Shown here one piece after another: positions 18,808 to 29,462 of a stretch of 64,000 nucleotides of DNA (positions are counted from its first letter, which is position 1; each line of letters opens with the position of its first letter). The stretch lies in assembly GCF_000015665.1 (NCBI RefSeq), contig NC_008817.1, forward strand, positions 496,001 through 560,000. The letters run 5' to 3'. The stretch is from Prochlorococcus marinus str. MIT 9515. Lineage in GTDB: Bacteria > Cyanobacteriota > Cyanobacteriia > PCC-6307 > Cyanobiaceae. The translations under genes and the position numbers were made by a program. Below the pieces are notes generated by a model. That model searched no databases and had not been told where the DNA came from. It was given only the letters and a program-made list of their open reading frames with translations.

Positions 18808-20023
18808 TTAATTCATTCTTCTTAGGAAAATTTGAGGGGGAATCATATCCTAAATTTTTTTGACTATTCACCCATTTTGTATCAGGGTCAAATATAAGCC
18901 ATCTTTTACTGCCTAGAGATAATTTCTCTTGATTTATATTTAATAAATTAGAGGAATTAAAACTTAAATAATTCCATAGCTTTGAGATCGGCCAATCTCT
19001 TTTGATAATAAATTCTTTCCACAATAATGGTAAAACCAATTCAAAAGAGCTTATTCCAACGGACCTATCATTTATTGGGATAAAGGTATTTTCATCATTA
19101 AATCCAATTGAGTTTACTGCAATAGCCTGAATTAAATCTTTTTCTAAACCTTTTATTAAAAATTCTCTATTTTCCTGAGAGCCCAATGGAGGATCTACTT
19201 TCCAACCAAGATCATCTAACTCCAAATTATTTGTATCTGCTATTAAGCTCCACCAACTAATGGTTGTTGAAATTGGAATTTTTTGCTTTTCAATTTCTTT
19301 AAGAGAATTTGAATCTGAGATATTTTTAATTATTATATTTTTACTTTGAAAAAGGTTCTTGAGTTCTAAGATGTTCTTAACTTCAGAAAGTTCATTATTA
19401 TTATCAATAACGTAAAACCCCGATTGAAGTGATTTAAGATCTTTATTAACAATTCCTTTTTGAACTGAATTTTTTTTTGTTAATGAAAATATTATTGGAG
19501 ATGAATTGACTGTATCAAGAGACAGGCCTTTGAAAATTATTGGAGAATCAAAAAAATTTCTTGTGCAGAGACCTATTGAACCTGATTTTAAAAGTTCATC
19601 ATGAGGAGAAAGATTTATTCCTTCATCACCTAAACTAAAACTTCCCCAAAAATAAATATTTAGATCGAAAGAATTATTATTCTGAAAGGGTATTTTTTCA
19701 GGCTTATCTCTCCAATTGTCACTGTTTGGAAGAAAGGCAATTGCCCCAAAACCTGATTTTTTTGCTCTAGACTTTAATATTTCTAAGTTATCATTAGAAC
19801 CTGTTAATGGATCTTTTAAAAATGAGTGAATATCGACCAGCAGCGGGGCAACTAATTTATTACCAGATTTAGAACTCTCAATATTTTTTTTTAAGGCTCG
19901 TTTTTTAGCTTCATCACCAAATGCTTCTATTTTTCCATCAATAATTAACAAACTATCTTTATATGCCTTTGTATTGGGGCCCATTAAAATGTTGATATTT
20001 TCAAAAAAAAATGTTTTCTCCAT
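18770..20023 (-). CDS. Dihydroorotase-like protein, probably not catalytic
   Basis: A 417-residue amidohydrolase-fold protein related to PyrC. The beginning has the expected beta strand layout (SLLIIDGKIEAFG, then LVAPLLVDIHSFLKDP). Active dihydroorotases have DxHxHxR after this strand; here the residues are D64, H66, F68 and K70, so the second zinc His and the substrate-binding Arg are lost. I also see no clear carboxylated-Lys site or His ligands in the middle. It may be a structural partner of aspartate transcarbamoylase, as seen for pseudo-dihydroorotases in some bacteria, or have another role. It shares the strand and a two-base gap with the phosphatase gene upstream. Confidence 0.75.
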   Translation of the reverse strand: MEKTFFFENINILMGPNTKAYKDSLLIIDGKIEAFGDEAKKRALKKNIESSKSGNKLVAPLLVDIHSFLKDPLTGSNDNLEILKSRAKKSGFGAIAFLPNSDNWRDKPEKIPFQNNNSFDLNIYFWGSFSLGDEGINLSPHDELLKSGSIGLCTRNFFDSPIIFKGLSLDTVNSSPIIFSLTKKNSVQKGIVNKDLKSLQSGFYVIDNNNELSEVKNILELKNLFQSKNIIIKNISDSNSLKEIEKQKIPISTTISWWSLIADTNNLELDDLGWKVDPPLGSQENREFLIKGLEKDLIQAIAVNSIGFNDENTFIPINDRSVGISSFELVLPLLWKEFIIKRDWPISKLWNYLSFNSSNLLNINQEKLSLGSKRWLIFDPDTKWVNSQKNLGYDSPSNFPKKNELIKGKVIEVGLDF

Positions 20024-20025
20024 TT

Positions 20026-21354
20026 TTAAAGAGCGCCAGATGCTGTGGAATCTAATATCCCTCCAAGATGTGTAGTGATGTTTAGAGCACTTATAACATG
20101 ATCTTTTTGGGGATCATTAAAAAGATCAATAATAGTTATACCTCCATTACCTTGTTTTATCATCCATATGTTGGAATAATCAATGCCTAATAAATTACAA
20201 ATCAGAGTTTTGTTGACTGCATCATGTGCCACTAATAATGTTAAGTCATATTTTTTTTGATTAAGACAAATTTCTTCCCAAGCCTTAATAGATCTCTCAG
20301 ATACTTCTCTAATAGACTCACCTTTAGGCATTGTTACCTCTTCAGGTTTTTCATGCCAACTTTTAAGTAATTCTGGCCATTGTTCTTTAATTTCATTTTC
20401 TAACTTGCCTTCCCATAAACCATGACTTATCTCTACTAATTTTTTAATTTTTTTAATTTCTATATCTGATTTGTTTTGAAGAATTATCTGTGCTGTTTCA
20501 TATGGCCTATCCATTGAACTTGAAAAAGCTTTGTTAAAGTTTACTTCCTTTAAGTAAGTAGAAGCTTTTTTCGCCTGATCTTTCCCATTATCGTTTAATG
20601 GGATATTAATTTGCCCCTGAAATCTGCCTTCTTTGTTCCAGTTAGTTTCGCCATGTCTTACTAGGAATATTCTAGAGTCGCCAATCTGATCAGGTATTTT
20701 CTTATTTAGATGAGATGTCTGATTAAGACACTCAATTTGTGTTTTAAATGAATTTCTAAACTTTAAAATGTTGAGGATTGAAAAAGAGGCATTATCCAAT
20801 TTTAATTTTCTAAAACCTTTTTGAGGTCTACCAATTAATGAGAGAATTAAACATCTAAGAATTGCATTGTGGCCAACAACTAAAATGTTAACTTCATTTT
20901 TTTCTAAATAGATATTTAAAATATTCTTGATGAATTCATTTGCCTGAGAATATAATTCTTGGATCGGTTGATACGGCAAATTATCATTACCATCTAATTT
21001 TAAATTTTCAGGATCAGTTTTCCAAAGAAGATATTTTTCTGGATATTTGTTTTTTATTTCATTAATAGTTAAACCAGACCATTTACTAAGATCTACCTCT
21101 AGTAAATTTTCGTCGTATATTATATTATTTTCTCCTTTTAAGTTTTTTTTAATTGTTTTTGCTGTCTCTGCTGCTCTTGAAAGTGGAGATGAATAGATCT
21201 TGTTGAAATTGATATCTGATAATGCCTCCCCCGACTTCAATGCCTGTTCATAACCTTTATCGGTTAAATATGATTCATCTGTCCTACCTTGGATTAATCC
21301 CTTTTCATTAAAACTGCTAAGTCCATGCCTAACTAAAACTAGTCTAACGCTCAT
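20026..21354 (-). CDS. Tandem histidine-phosphatase (phosphoglycerate mutase-like) protein
   Basis: A 442-residue protein made of two histidine-phosphatase domains. The first has VLVRHGLSSFNEKG with His10 and VVGHNAILRC with His162. The second has FLVRHGETNWNKEG with His234 and VAHDAVNKTL. Both keep the phospho-accepting RHG and the second His, so both could be active. Two-domain forms are typical of cyanobacteria and are annotated as phosphoglycerate mutase; a phosphatase acting on a carboxysugar phosphate has been suggested for relatives. The substrate cannot be decided here. The pseudo-dihydroorotase gene follows immediately. Confidence 0.85.
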   Translation of the reverse strand: MSVRLVLVRHGLSSFNEKGLIQGRTDESYLTDKGYEQALKSGEALSDINFNKIYSSPLSRAAETAKTIKKNLKGENNIIYDENLLEVDLSKWSGLTINEIKNKYPEKYLLWKTDPENLKLDGNDNLPYQPIQELYSQANEFIKNILNIYLEKNEVNILVVGHNAILRCLILSLIGRPQKGFRKLKLDNASFSILNILKFRNSFKTQIECLNQTSHLNKKIPDQIGDSRIFLVRHGETNWNKEGRFQGQINIPLNDNGKDQAKKASTYLKEVNFNKAFSSSMDRPYETAQIILQNKSDIEIKKIKKLVEISHGLWEGKLENEIKEQWPELLKSWHEKPEEVTMPKGESIREVSERSIKAWEEICLNQKKYDLTLLVAHDAVNKTLICNLLGIDYSNIWMIKQGNGGITIIDLFNDPQKDHVISALNITTHLGGILDSTASGAL

Positions 21355-21472
21355 TATATAGATTTAAGAATTGTAGTATTTTAATCATCTCATGGCGTGA
21401 TAAAAATAGGTATAAGATTATTAGAAATTTCAATGAAAACTAAATTTAGTTTTATAATTTATTATCGTATAT

Positions 21473-22831
21473 ATGAATAAAAATACCTCAAAGACAAAAA
21501 TATTTTTGGTTTTTATTTCCTTAATAATAACATTTCTTGTCTGGCAACAAGGACTTCGCGATAGTCTTAGCAGACCTTCCGTTGGATTTGATATAGGTCA
21601 AAAAGAAAAAGAAATTACAGAATTAGCTTTGCCTGCAATACCTGATGAATTTAGAAAAATTCTTGTTGTCAATGATCCAATTGAAGAGATTAAAACTTCT
21701 CTTTCTGAGATTTCTTTTAGTGAATTAACAGAGAGGAATAAATTAATTTGGATAATTTCTTTAAGTGACAATGAGATAAAAGATAATGATGAATACCTCA
21801 ATAGCTTTGACAATAAAAAATATAAATTGGTAGTAAAAGATTTACGGAAAAGTAATATTGATAGTTCATATAAACCTGACGATGATTTACTAGATTTGTT
21901 CAAAGAGGATAGATTTCTATACCACTTGCTAAGTAAAAGATTTGATTTTAATGAGAGTCAATTGATAACAAATGCGCTTTCTAAAAAAATGTTTTTAAAA
22001 ATCATAGTTATTAGATTAGTACCTATATTAACAATAGTTTTGGGTTCAATACTAGTCCTAAGAACATCATGGAGTCTTCTAGTCTCAAGAAAAATTGAAT
22101 GGGGAGAATTCAAACCTCTAGATTTAGATTTGTTGGATATGATTTTGTTGATATCAGGAGGATTTGTTGTTCTGGGAGAAGTGATTTCCCCTTTGTTTTC
22201 TATAACTTTAGTTGAATTGTTCTCCTCTAATCTATCAATTGAGTTAATACAATCATTAAAAATATTTTTTGGATATCTTTTTATGGCAATTCCTCCTCTT
22301 TTAATTATTTATTATCAAATAAAGTCTTTCGATAATAAATTTATTTTTAAAAAAGATTATTTTCAATTTAAATTTTTACCCATTAAAGAATCGATATTTC
22401 AGGGATTCAAGGGTTTTTTAATGATAATACCTTTTGTTTTGTTGGTATCATTAATTATGAATCTTTTAATTGAGAATCAAAATGGGAGTAATCCGTTGCT
22501 TGAAATCGTTTTAAATAATAATAATTATTTTTCTTTTTTCCTTTTGTTTTTAACAACTACATTTTTAGCTCCGTTGTTTGAGGAGGTTATTTTTCGAGGA
22601 GTTTTGCTACCAATTTTATCAAGAGAATTTGGTATTATATTGGGTATTACGATTTCTGCTTTTATTTTTGCCTTGGCTCATTTGAGTATAGGTGAAATGC
22701 CACCATTGTTTACGTTAGGGTTGGGGTTGGGAATTACAAGAATGATTTCAGGAAGATTATCATCTTCTATAGTTATGCATTCTTTATGGAATGGAATGAC
22801 TTTTTTGAATTTGTTACTATTGAGAACATAA
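21473..22831 (+). CDS. CPBP-family intramembrane protease (CAAX protease-like)
   Basis: A 452-residue membrane protein with an N-terminal anchor, a roughly 150-residue soluble loop and then seven or so hydrophobic segments. The C-terminal CPBP (Abi) domain has EEVIFRG (Glu370, Glu371, Arg375), FALAHLSIGEMP and HSLWNGM, the expected glutamate and histidine metal motifs. Such proteases sit in the membrane and are often involved in bacteriocin immunity or in handling membrane proteins; in cyanobacteria the target is unknown. It is the first gene of a rightward run leading to the ftsI pair. Confidence 0.88.
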   Translation: MNKNTSKTKIFLVFISLIITFLVWQQGLRDSLSRPSVGFDIGQKEKEITELALPAIPDEFRKILVVNDPIEEIKTSLSEISFSELTERNKLIWIISLSDNEIKDNDEYLNSFDNKKYKLVVKDLRKSNIDSSYKPDDDLLDLFKEDRFLYHLLSKRFDFNESQLITNALSKKMFLKIIVIRLVPILTIVLGSILVLRTSWSLLVSRKIEWGEFKPLDLDLLDMILLISGGFVVLGEVISPLFSITLVELFSSNLSIELIQSLKIFFGYLFMAIPPLLIIYYQIKSFDNKFIFKKDYFQFKFLPIKESIFQGFKGFLMIIPFVLLVSLIMNLLIENQNGSNPLLEIVLNNNNYFSFFLLFLTTTFLAPLFEEVIFRGVLLPILSREFGIILGITISAFIFALAHLSIGEMPPLFTLGLGLGITRMISGRLSSSIVMHSLWNGMTFLNLLLLRT

Positions 22832-22916
22832 AGATTGAGATATATTCCTTGCATAATAATTTAAAAGATGTTTACTTGATGCATAACACTTTTTATCTTT
22901 TTAATAATTCTTAGAG

Positions 22917-23339
22917 ATGAACATATTTGAGAATGAAAATTCTTTAAGCAAAAATCTCTATAATACTAATCAAGAAAATTCAAAAAATATATCTTTATTT
23001 AATTTAAAATTAATCCATAAAATATTGAATAGCATAAATATTTCATTACTAATTTTAATTTTTATGCTTTCTTTTATTTCTTTTAAAAGTCAAAGGAACT
23101 GGACAATCATATACAAAAATCTAGCCAAAACAAGATCAAATAATAATAATCTTATAGATTACATTTCTAAGACTGAAGAGTTTTTTATTAATGAAGTTGA
23201 GTCCCTTAATACATTTAAAAAAACAACTCCAAAGGATTTAATTTACCTCGATAAGCAAATTCCTAAGCAGAAAAAAAATGAATTAATTAATAATATTCGA
23301 GATGGATTAAAGGATAGTCAATACCAAAGAGGCTATTAA
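22917..23339 (+). CDS. Small bitopic membrane protein before ftsI, FtsL-like candidate
   Basis: A 140-residue protein with a polar cytosolic N-terminus (about 35 residues), one transmembrane helix (41-57, NISLLILIFMLSFISF) and an outer part of about 80 residues with a helical pattern. Its stop overlaps the ftsI start in TAATG. Size, topology and place fit FtsL, the coiled-coil division protein that commonly precedes ftsI, but similarity in sequence cannot be shown by eye because FtsL is highly variable. The assignment is therefore an inference from position and shape. Confidence 0.55.
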   Translation: MNIFENENSLSKNLYNTNQENSKNISLFNLKLIHKILNSINISLLILIFMLSFISFKSQRNWTIIYKNLAKTRSNNNNLIDYISKTEEFFINEVESLNTFKKTTPKDLIYLDKQIPKQKKNELINNIRDGLKDSQYQRGY

Positions 23340-25090
23340 TGAAAAGAAATAAGAAAATTGTTAAACTCGCCCCTCTTAAAGCTCGAAGGTTTAAGGTCAC
23401 GTATATATTTTGTTTGACATTAATTTTTGGACTTTTTGGCAGACTTGTAAATCTACAAGTTTTTAGTGCCTCTGACTTACAAAAAAAAGCTAGGTTAATT
23501 CAATTTACTAAAACTATTTCTCTAAGAAGTAGAAGATCAATAGTTGATAGGAATAATAGATTGATTGCTTATGATAAACCTCTTTATAAATTATGGGCTC
23601 ATCCAAAATACTTTAACTTCCCTGGAGATCCTACTCAGAGGTTAAGAAGCATTGAAGAGGTAATTAATATATTGTCCCCAATTTTAAATGTAAAAGAAGA
23701 AATTCTCCTCTCAAAGTTTGATAATAAAATAACAGGGATAGAATTACTTGATGAAATAACAGAGAATCAAGCAAAAAAGATCAAAAGCCTTCATATAAGT
23801 GGTCTAGATCTAGTGAAATATTCTCAAAGATATTACCCTCAAAGTAATTTATATTCAAATCTCATTGGTTTTGTTAATCATGATAATAAGGGTTCAGCTG
23901 GTTTAGAACTGCACTTGGACAATCAAATTAAAGTATTTAATAAAAGTAATTTGCTAAAGAAAGGTGGAGACGGAACTCCTCTTCCAGATAATTCGGGTCC
24001 AAGAGATTTTATTAATGATTATCAGAGCTTAGGTTTAACAATAGATTCAAGATTGCAGAAAGCTTCATTTCAAGCTTTAAATAAACATGTAATGAAGTGG
24101 AAGGCAAAGAAAGGCTTCGCAATAGTTATGAATGTTAATAATGGTGAAATCCTATCGTTAGCGTCAATCCCATCTTATGATCCAAATAAATATTGGGAAT
24201 ATAATTCTGAAATCTTCAAAGGTTGGTATTCTCAAGATTTATTCGAACCTGGCTCGACTTTTAAACCTATAAATCTAGCTTTGGCATTAGAAGAAAAAGT
24301 AATTCAAAAAGATGGTTTAGTTGAAGATAGTGGGAAGGTTAATGTTGGAGGATGGACCCTTTCGAATTGGGATAAAAAGGGTAATGGATATATCGATTAT
24401 CCAAAAGTTTTACAAGTTTCAAGTAATGTTGGGATGGTAAAAATAATGCAAAACTTACCGCCTAAAACCTATTGGGATTGGCTGAATAAATTAGGAATTA
24501 GTAAAAATATAAAGACAGATTTGTTTGAATCTACGGCAGGTCATTTAAAGTCAAAAGATATATTTGTTAATCAATCAATTGAGCCGGCAGTTGCTTCTTT
24601 TGGAAAGGGGTTTTCCATTTCGCCATTGAAATTAGCTCAACTTCATGCTGTCTTAGCTAATGGGGGGGTTGAAGTGATTCCTCATGTAACTTTAAATTTC
24701 AAAGATAATCTTAAAAATAAATCACAAGAAGAAATCTTCTCTAATGAGGTCTCTAGAACTGTTCTTGAATGGATGGAAAGTGTTGTTGATAAGGGTAGTG
24801 GAATTGGCGCAAAAATTGAGGGCTACAGAATTGGAGGGAAAACTGGAACCTCTCAGAAGGCGATTAATGGAAGATATACAAGTAAGAAGGTTTGTAGTTT
24901 TGTTGCTACTTTTCCTATAAATAATCCTAGGTATGTTGTACTTGTTGTCATTGATGAGCCATCTAAAGCCTACGCTTATGGCTCAACAGTTGCTGTTCCA
25001 GTTGCAAAAGAAATTATCGAAAGTCTAATTGTTATTGAAAAAATACCCCCGCAAATTGAAAAGAATAGATTAATTGTTAAAAAACCATGA
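23339..25090 (+). CDS. ftsI: Division transpeptidase (class B penicillin-binding protein)
   Basis: A 583-residue class B PBP that crosslinks septal peptidoglycan. There is an N-terminal anchor (about 20-40), then a pedestal domain with RSIVDRNNRLIA and YPQSNLYSNLIGFV. The transpeptidase domain follows: the nucleophile serine in FEPGSTFK (near residue 306), SSN near 364 and GGKTGTSQ near 500. The last residues are basic and short, without a PASTA domain. It overlaps the FtsL-like gene and is followed 90 bases later by tal. Confidence 0.93.
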   Translation: MKRNKKIVKLAPLKARRFKVTYIFCLTLIFGLFGRLVNLQVFSASDLQKKARLIQFTKTISLRSRRSIVDRNNRLIAYDKPLYKLWAHPKYFNFPGDPTQRLRSIEEVINILSPILNVKEEILLSKFDNKITGIELLDEITENQAKKIKSLHISGLDLVKYSQRYYPQSNLYSNLIGFVNHDNKGSAGLELHLDNQIKVFNKSNLLKKGGDGTPLPDNSGPRDFINDYQSLGLTIDSRLQKASFQALNKHVMKWKAKKGFAIVMNVNNGEILSLASIPSYDPNKYWEYNSEIFKGWYSQDLFEPGSTFKPINLALALEEKVIQKDGLVEDSGKVNVGGWTLSNWDKKGNGYIDYPKVLQVSSNVGMVKIMQNLPPKTYWDWLNKLGISKNIKTDLFESTAGHLKSKDIFVNQSIEPAVASFGKGFSISPLKLAQLHAVLANGGVEVIPHVTLNFKDNLKNKSQEEIFSNEVSRTVLEWMESVVDKGSGIGAKIEGYRIGGKTGTSQKAINGRYTSKKVCSFVATFPINNPRYVVLVVIDEPSKAYAYGSTVAVPVAKEIIESLIVIEKIPPQIEKNRLIVKKP

Positions 25091-25180
25091 AATTATCCGA
25101 TTTTAGGTTTAAATAGTTGATATTTTAATGAATTCATTTTGAATTGAGGCTAACTTAAAGGTATACATGATTATCTAAAA

Positions 25181-26182
25181 ATGAAATCAATTTTAGAACA
25201 ATTGTCCTCTATTACTACTGTTGTTGCCGATACTGGAGATTTAGATGCGATTAAAAAGTTTCAACCCAGAGACGCTACTACTAATCCTTCCTTAATATTA
25301 GCTGCGGCTAAGAATCCTGATTATGTGAAATTAATTGATCAATCTTTAGAAAGTTCTAGAAAATCACTGCCTAATGGAGTCTCTGAAAGTGAATTAATAA
25401 AAGAGGCTATTGATCAGGTCTCAGTATTTTTTGGTAAGGAGATTCTTAATCTTATTTCAGGAAGAGTATCTACAGAAGTTGATGCAAGACTTAGTTTTGA
25501 TACTGATGCCACAGTTAAAAAAGCAAGAAAGTTAATAAACCACTATAAAAGTTTTGGAATAGATAAAGAAAGAATTTTGATAAAGATCGCTTCAACTTGG
25601 GAAGGAATTAAAGCAGCTGAAATCTTGGAAAAGGAGGGTATTAGATGCAATTTAACTTTACTTTTTAACTTCTGCCAAGCTGTAGCCTGTGCGAATGCAA
25701 AAATCACCTTAATCTCCCCTTTTGTTGGAAGAATATTAGATTGGCATAAAGTAAAAACAGGCAAAGATAATTTCTCAGGGAAGGAAGATCCAGGTGTTAT
25801 TTCAGTAACCAAAATCTACAATTACTTTAAAGAGAAAGGTTTTAAAACTGAAGTAATGGGTGCAAGTTTTAGAAATGTTGATGAAATAAAAGAATTAGCA
25901 GGGTGTGACCTTCTAACTATTGCGCCAAAGTTTTTAGATGAACTTAGTAAAGAAGAAGGGGAACTAATTAAAAAATTAGATGAAAATATTCAATCTAAGA
26001 GCTCAATTGACTATGAGTTTGATGAAAAAGACTTTAGATTAAGTATGTTAGAAGATCAAATGGCTAGTGAGAAGCTAAGTGAAGGAATAACAGGTTTCAG
26101 TAAAGCAATAGAAGAATTAGAAGAATTGTTACTTAAAAGATTTTCAGAAATTAATAATCAAAAATTAATTTCAGCAACTTAA
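25181..26182 (+). CDS. tal: Transaldolase
   Basis: A 333-residue pentose-phosphate enzyme that moves a dihydroxyacetone unit between sugar phosphates. [25 protein letters not shown] is the N-terminal signature, Lys135 in [12 protein letters not shown] forms the Schiff base, and [16 protein letters not shown] with [10 protein letters not shown] follow. The length matches the classical class. In Prochlorococcus this enzyme and the oxidative pentose phosphate pathway supply NADPH in darkness and during phage infection; phages often carry their own shorter version. The present gene has the bacterial length and context, so it is the host gene. Confidence 0.96.
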
Positions 26183-26206
26183 GTTTTATCAACTTTTAAT
26201 GGCAAG

Positions 26207-27340
26207 TTAACCTTGACTATTTGTTAATAGCCTCTTTATAACTCTCTTAGCTATATCTTCATAACTCATTTGACCAGATAATATTTGAGCGATTCTTTTT
26301 GGAGCTGTTTTTCGTTTGACTCCTAATTGATACCCAGTTTTTGGGAACCTATAAAAGATTTGAGCAATTCTCTTGCCCCATGCCATAGATTTCCCCCATT
26401 CATTATTAATTTTTATTGAATAAGTATTTAAATCACTTTTATTACTAGATAAACATTGGTGGATACTTTCTGCAGCGAAATAACTACTAATTAAAGAAGG
26501 CCTTATCCCTTCTGCTAAAAATGGATCGCAAAGGGATGCAGCATCCCCCACTGCAACTACTCTATCTCCATTGAGTTTGTGAGTGCCATTCCAAATCCTT
26601 AGTTTTTTATGAACTTTTTCAAAAGATAAATCTTCAAATCCGAAACTTTTTAATACTTTATTATTCAGGGCTTCGTCTTCTAAAAGCTTATTGTTTATAA
26701 AAGTGCCTAATCCAATATTGACACTATCTTTTAATGGGAATGCCCACGCAAACCCATATTTTATAAAACCAAACTCAAATCTAACTGAATCTTTGGGAAT
26801 ATTTCCTAAACCTTTTAACCTTAAGGCAATAGTGTTGGCAAATTTTGGTTTTCTTGGACCCAGATTAAAATAGCCTGCCCATTGTGATTGTGAACCGTCA
26901 GCGATAACAAGATATTTAGATTTATAAATATCTTTATGACTGCATTTTATTCTCCAAGTCTTATTTTGAGATATTATTTCTTCAACCTGCGCTGGTCTCA
27001 GTATTTCAATGCCATTCTTTAGAGCTTCATCAAGTAATAATTGATCTAATTTTTCTCTTCTAATTATCCAAAAAGGTGATTCGCCAGAAAGGTCAGCGTT
27101 AACATTATCAGATGATTCCCATCTGAATTCAACATTCCTTATTTTGGATTCTATTGCTTGATCAATATCTAATGGGAGATATTGTTTCATTGAAGATGCC
27201 ATCCCTCCTGCGCAGGGCTTAATAATTCCTGTTGCTTCCTTTTCTATAATTAAAACTGAATAACCTTTTTTTGATAGGTTTAGAGCTGTTGAAGATCCAG
27301 ATAAACCACCTCCAATTATTATGGCGTCAAATTCCTTCAA
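26207..27340 (-). CDS. Geranylgeranyl-reductase-family flavoprotein
   Basis: A 377-residue FAD-dependent enzyme with the dinucleotide-binding loop [22 protein letters not shown] at the N-terminus (glycines at 10-16), the family's GGMA segment, and [22 protein letters not shown] towards the C-terminus. It belongs to the geranylgeranyl reductase/ChlP group. Whether it reduces chlorophyll's geranylgeranyl tail, other polyprenyl lipids or something else cannot be told; a separate canonical chlP is expected elsewhere in the chromosome. It overlaps the frr stop by four bases and sits in the cobO-pyrH-frr run, so it is probably translated with frr. Confidence 0.8.
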   Translation of the reverse strand: MKEFDAIIIGGGLSGSSTALNLSKKGYSVLIIEKEATGIIKPCAGGMASSMKQYLPLDIDQAIESKIRNVEFRWESSDNVNADLSGESPFWIIRREKLDQLLLDEALKNGIEILRPAQVEEIISQNKTWRIKCSHKDIYKSKYLVIADGSQSQWAGYFNLGPRKPKFANTIALRLKGLGNIPKDSVRFEFGFIKYGFAWAFPLKDSVNIGLGTFINNKLLEDEALNNKVLKSFGFEDLSFEKVHKKLRIWNGTHKLNGDRVVAVGDAASLCDPFLAEGIRPSLISSYFAAESIHQCLSSNKSDLNTYSIKINNEWGKSMAWGKRIAQIFYRFPKTGYQLGVKRKTAPKRIAQILSGQMSYEDIAKRVIKRLLTNSQG

Positions 27341-27885
27341 ACTTTAAGTATCTCTTTCTCTTTTTCAGATAGTTTAGTTTCTATTAAAGAAATATATTTG
27401 TCAGTAAATTTTTGTATTTCTAATTGGTTATCCCTTGATTCATCTATTGATATTAAACCTTCCTTTTCATCTTTTTTTTCTTTATCAACAGCATCTCTTC
27501 TTATATTTCTGAGGGCTACTTTACCTTCCTCTGCATATTTCGAAGCCAACTTGCAAAACTCTTTTCTTCTTTCTTCAGTTAAAGGGGGGACATTTATTCT
27601 TATTACTTTTCCATCGTTATTAGGGGTGATCCCTAAGTCACTCATTGATATTGCTTTCTCTATAGCTTGTAAGCAAGAAATATCAAATGGCTGTATTGAA
27701 ATTGTTTGTGAATCGACAGTAGCTATAGAGGCTAACGATTTTATGGGAGTTTCTGCTCCGTAGTATTCAACACTAATTCGGTCTAGTAAGGAAGCGTTAG
27801 CTCTCCCAGTCCTTATTGTATTAAAGTTTCTTTGAGTGGCCTCAACACTTTTATTCATACTTGATTGAATTTCTTGTTCTTTCAT
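27337..27885 (-). CDS. frr: Ribosome recycling factor
   Basis: A 182-residue protein that splits the post-termination ribosome with EF-G. Signatures are the N-terminal [52 protein letters not shown], and a long helical C-terminal half. It follows pyrH with 26 bases between them, the classical pyrH-frr arrangement. Confidence 0.97.
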   Translation of the reverse strand: MKEQEIQSSMNKSVEATQRNFNTIRTGRANASLLDRISVEYYGAETPIKSLASIATVDSQTISIQPFDISCLQAIEKAISMSDLGITPNNDGKVIRINVPPLTEERRKEFCKLASKYAEEGKVALRNIRRDAVDKEKKDEKEGLISIDESRDNQLEIQKFTDKYISLIETKLSEKEKEILKV

Positions 27886-27911
27886 AATTAAAAAAGTAAT
27901 TAAAATAAGTT

Positions 27912-28616
27912 TTAACTTATTAAAGATCCTATGGACTCTCCAGCAACAGCTCTCGAGATGTTCCCTTTTTTGAAGATATCAAAAACCATTATGGGAATAT
28001 TATTATCTTTGCATAGAGCGATAGCGGTACTATCCATTACAGCAATTTCATCACTAAGAACTTGTTGATAACTCAGAGAAGAGTACTTTTTTGCTTCATT
28101 AAATTTATTTGGATCACGATCATAAACCCCATCAACTTTTGTAGCTTTCATAACAACTTCAGCATTTATCTCGGCAGCCCTCAATGCAGCAGTCGTATCA
28201 GTAGTAAAAAATGGGTTTCCACAACCACCTCCAAAAACTACAACTCTGCCTTTCTCTAAATGCCTCATTGCTCTTCTTCTAATATAAGGCTCGGCAATTT
28301 CTTGCATCTCTATGGCTGTTTGAACTCTTGTTTCTACCCCAACTCTCTCTAATCCATCTTGAAGGGAAATAGCATTCATTACTGTTGCTAACATTCCTAC
28401 ATAATCTGCTGTAGCTCTATCCATACCATCAGCAGAACCTTTTAGTCCTCTAAATATATTGCCCCCACCAACAACTATTGCAAGTTGAACATTATTTGCG
28501 ATTACCTTCTCTACATCTTCAGCAATTGATTGGACTATGGCAGGATCTATCCCATACGGTTTATCACCCATTAGTGCTTCGCCACTAAGTTTTAAAAGAA
28601 CTCTTTTGTAAGTCAT
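27912..28616 (-). CDS. pyrH: Uridylate kinase (UMP kinase)
   Basis: A 234-residue hexameric bacterial UMP kinase for pyrimidine nucleotide synthesis. [63 protein letters not shown], and [12 protein letters not shown] are the family blocks. The gene starts at ATG 28616, 131 bases downstream of the cobO stop. frr follows. Confidence 0.97.
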   Translation of the reverse strand: MTYKRVLLKLSGEALMGDKPYGIDPAIVQSIAEDVEKVIANNVQLAIVVGGGNIFRGLKGSADGMDRATADYVGMLATVMNAISLQDGLERVGVETRVQTAIEMQEIAEPYIRRRAMRHLEKGRVVVFGGGCGNPFFTTDTTAALRAAEINAEVVMKATKVDGVYDRDPNKFNEAKKYSSLSYQQVLSDEIAVMDSTAIALCKDNNIPIMVFDIFKKGNISRAVAGESIGSLIS

Positions 28617-28747
28617 TCACTAATCAATCTTTTAAGACTTTAGCAAGTAAATATAAAGAATTCCTTTTTTAATATGATATTGCTTGCGTCTTTAAACATT
28701 TCTTTGTCGGATAATGTGAAATTTAAATAAAATTCTGCTTATCAACC

Positions 28748-29443
28748 CTAAAACTCAATGCATTTCTGAGCTTTTATACCTTGCTCTTTAAAGGGATGCT
28801 TAATTAATTTCATCTCTGTTACTAGATCTGCTTGATTAATTATTGATTCGGAAGCCCCTCTACCAGTTAAAACAATATGATTTTTTCTTTTATTTACACT
28901 TTGTATGAAAGTAATTATTTCTTTTGGAGAAAGATACCCAAGTTTTGTTGCGATATTAATTTCATCAAGGATTATTAGTTTATAAGATTCATCTTTGATG
29001 AATGTTTTAGCAACTTGCCAAGCTCCTTTAACTAATTCTTCGTCCCTTATTCTATCTTGTGTTTCCCATGTGAATCCCTCTCCTAATGCATGCCAAGAAA
29101 TATCTGGGGATAACATTTTAAGTGCTTTTTCTTCACCAGTAGTCCAACCACCCTTAATAAATTGAATAATAGCTACTTTATGACCATGGCCAATAGTTCT
29201 TAAAGCCATACCTAAGGAGGCAGTTGTTTTCCCTTTGCCATTACCAGTAAAAACAACTAATAATCCTTTTTTTGTTTTCCTTTCTTTTAATCTCTTTGAT
29301 TGAACCTCTTTTCTTTGTTGCATTCTTTTTTTATAAAGGCTCTCATCGTTTTCAGGAGATAACTTTCCTCCAATCCCAAGTTTTTTAGCCTGAAGATCTA
29401 GACTGGTTGTTTTCCTAGAAGAGGTTTGTTCTTCACTTGGCAT
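28748..29443 (-). CDS. cobO: Cob(I)yrinic acid a,c-diamide adenosyltransferase
   Basis: A 231-residue P-loop enzyme of CobO/BtuR type that adds the adenosyl group to cobalt in corrinoids. The motif FTGNGKGKTTASLGMA (66-80), IIQFIKGGW, LIILDEIN and VLTGRGAS are diagnostic. The first 60 residues are a basic extension longer than in E. coli BtuR. B12 synthesis is also supported by cobK in this window. The recombinase gene upstream on the same strand is 19 bases away, so transcription may continue from it. Confidence 0.93.
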   Translation of the reverse strand: MPSEEQTSSRKTTSLDLQAKKLGIGGKLSPENDESLYKKRMQQRKEVQSKRLKERKTKKGLLVVFTGNGKGKTTASLGMALRTIGHGHKVAIIQFIKGGWTTGEEKALKMLSPDISWHALGEGFTWETQDRIRDEELVKGAWQVAKTFIKDESYKLIILDEINIATKLGYLSPKEIITFIQSVNKRKNHIVLTGRGASESIINQADLVTEMKLIKHPFKEQGIKAQKCIEF

Positions 29444-29462
29444 AGAAGTGCTTTATTTATCA

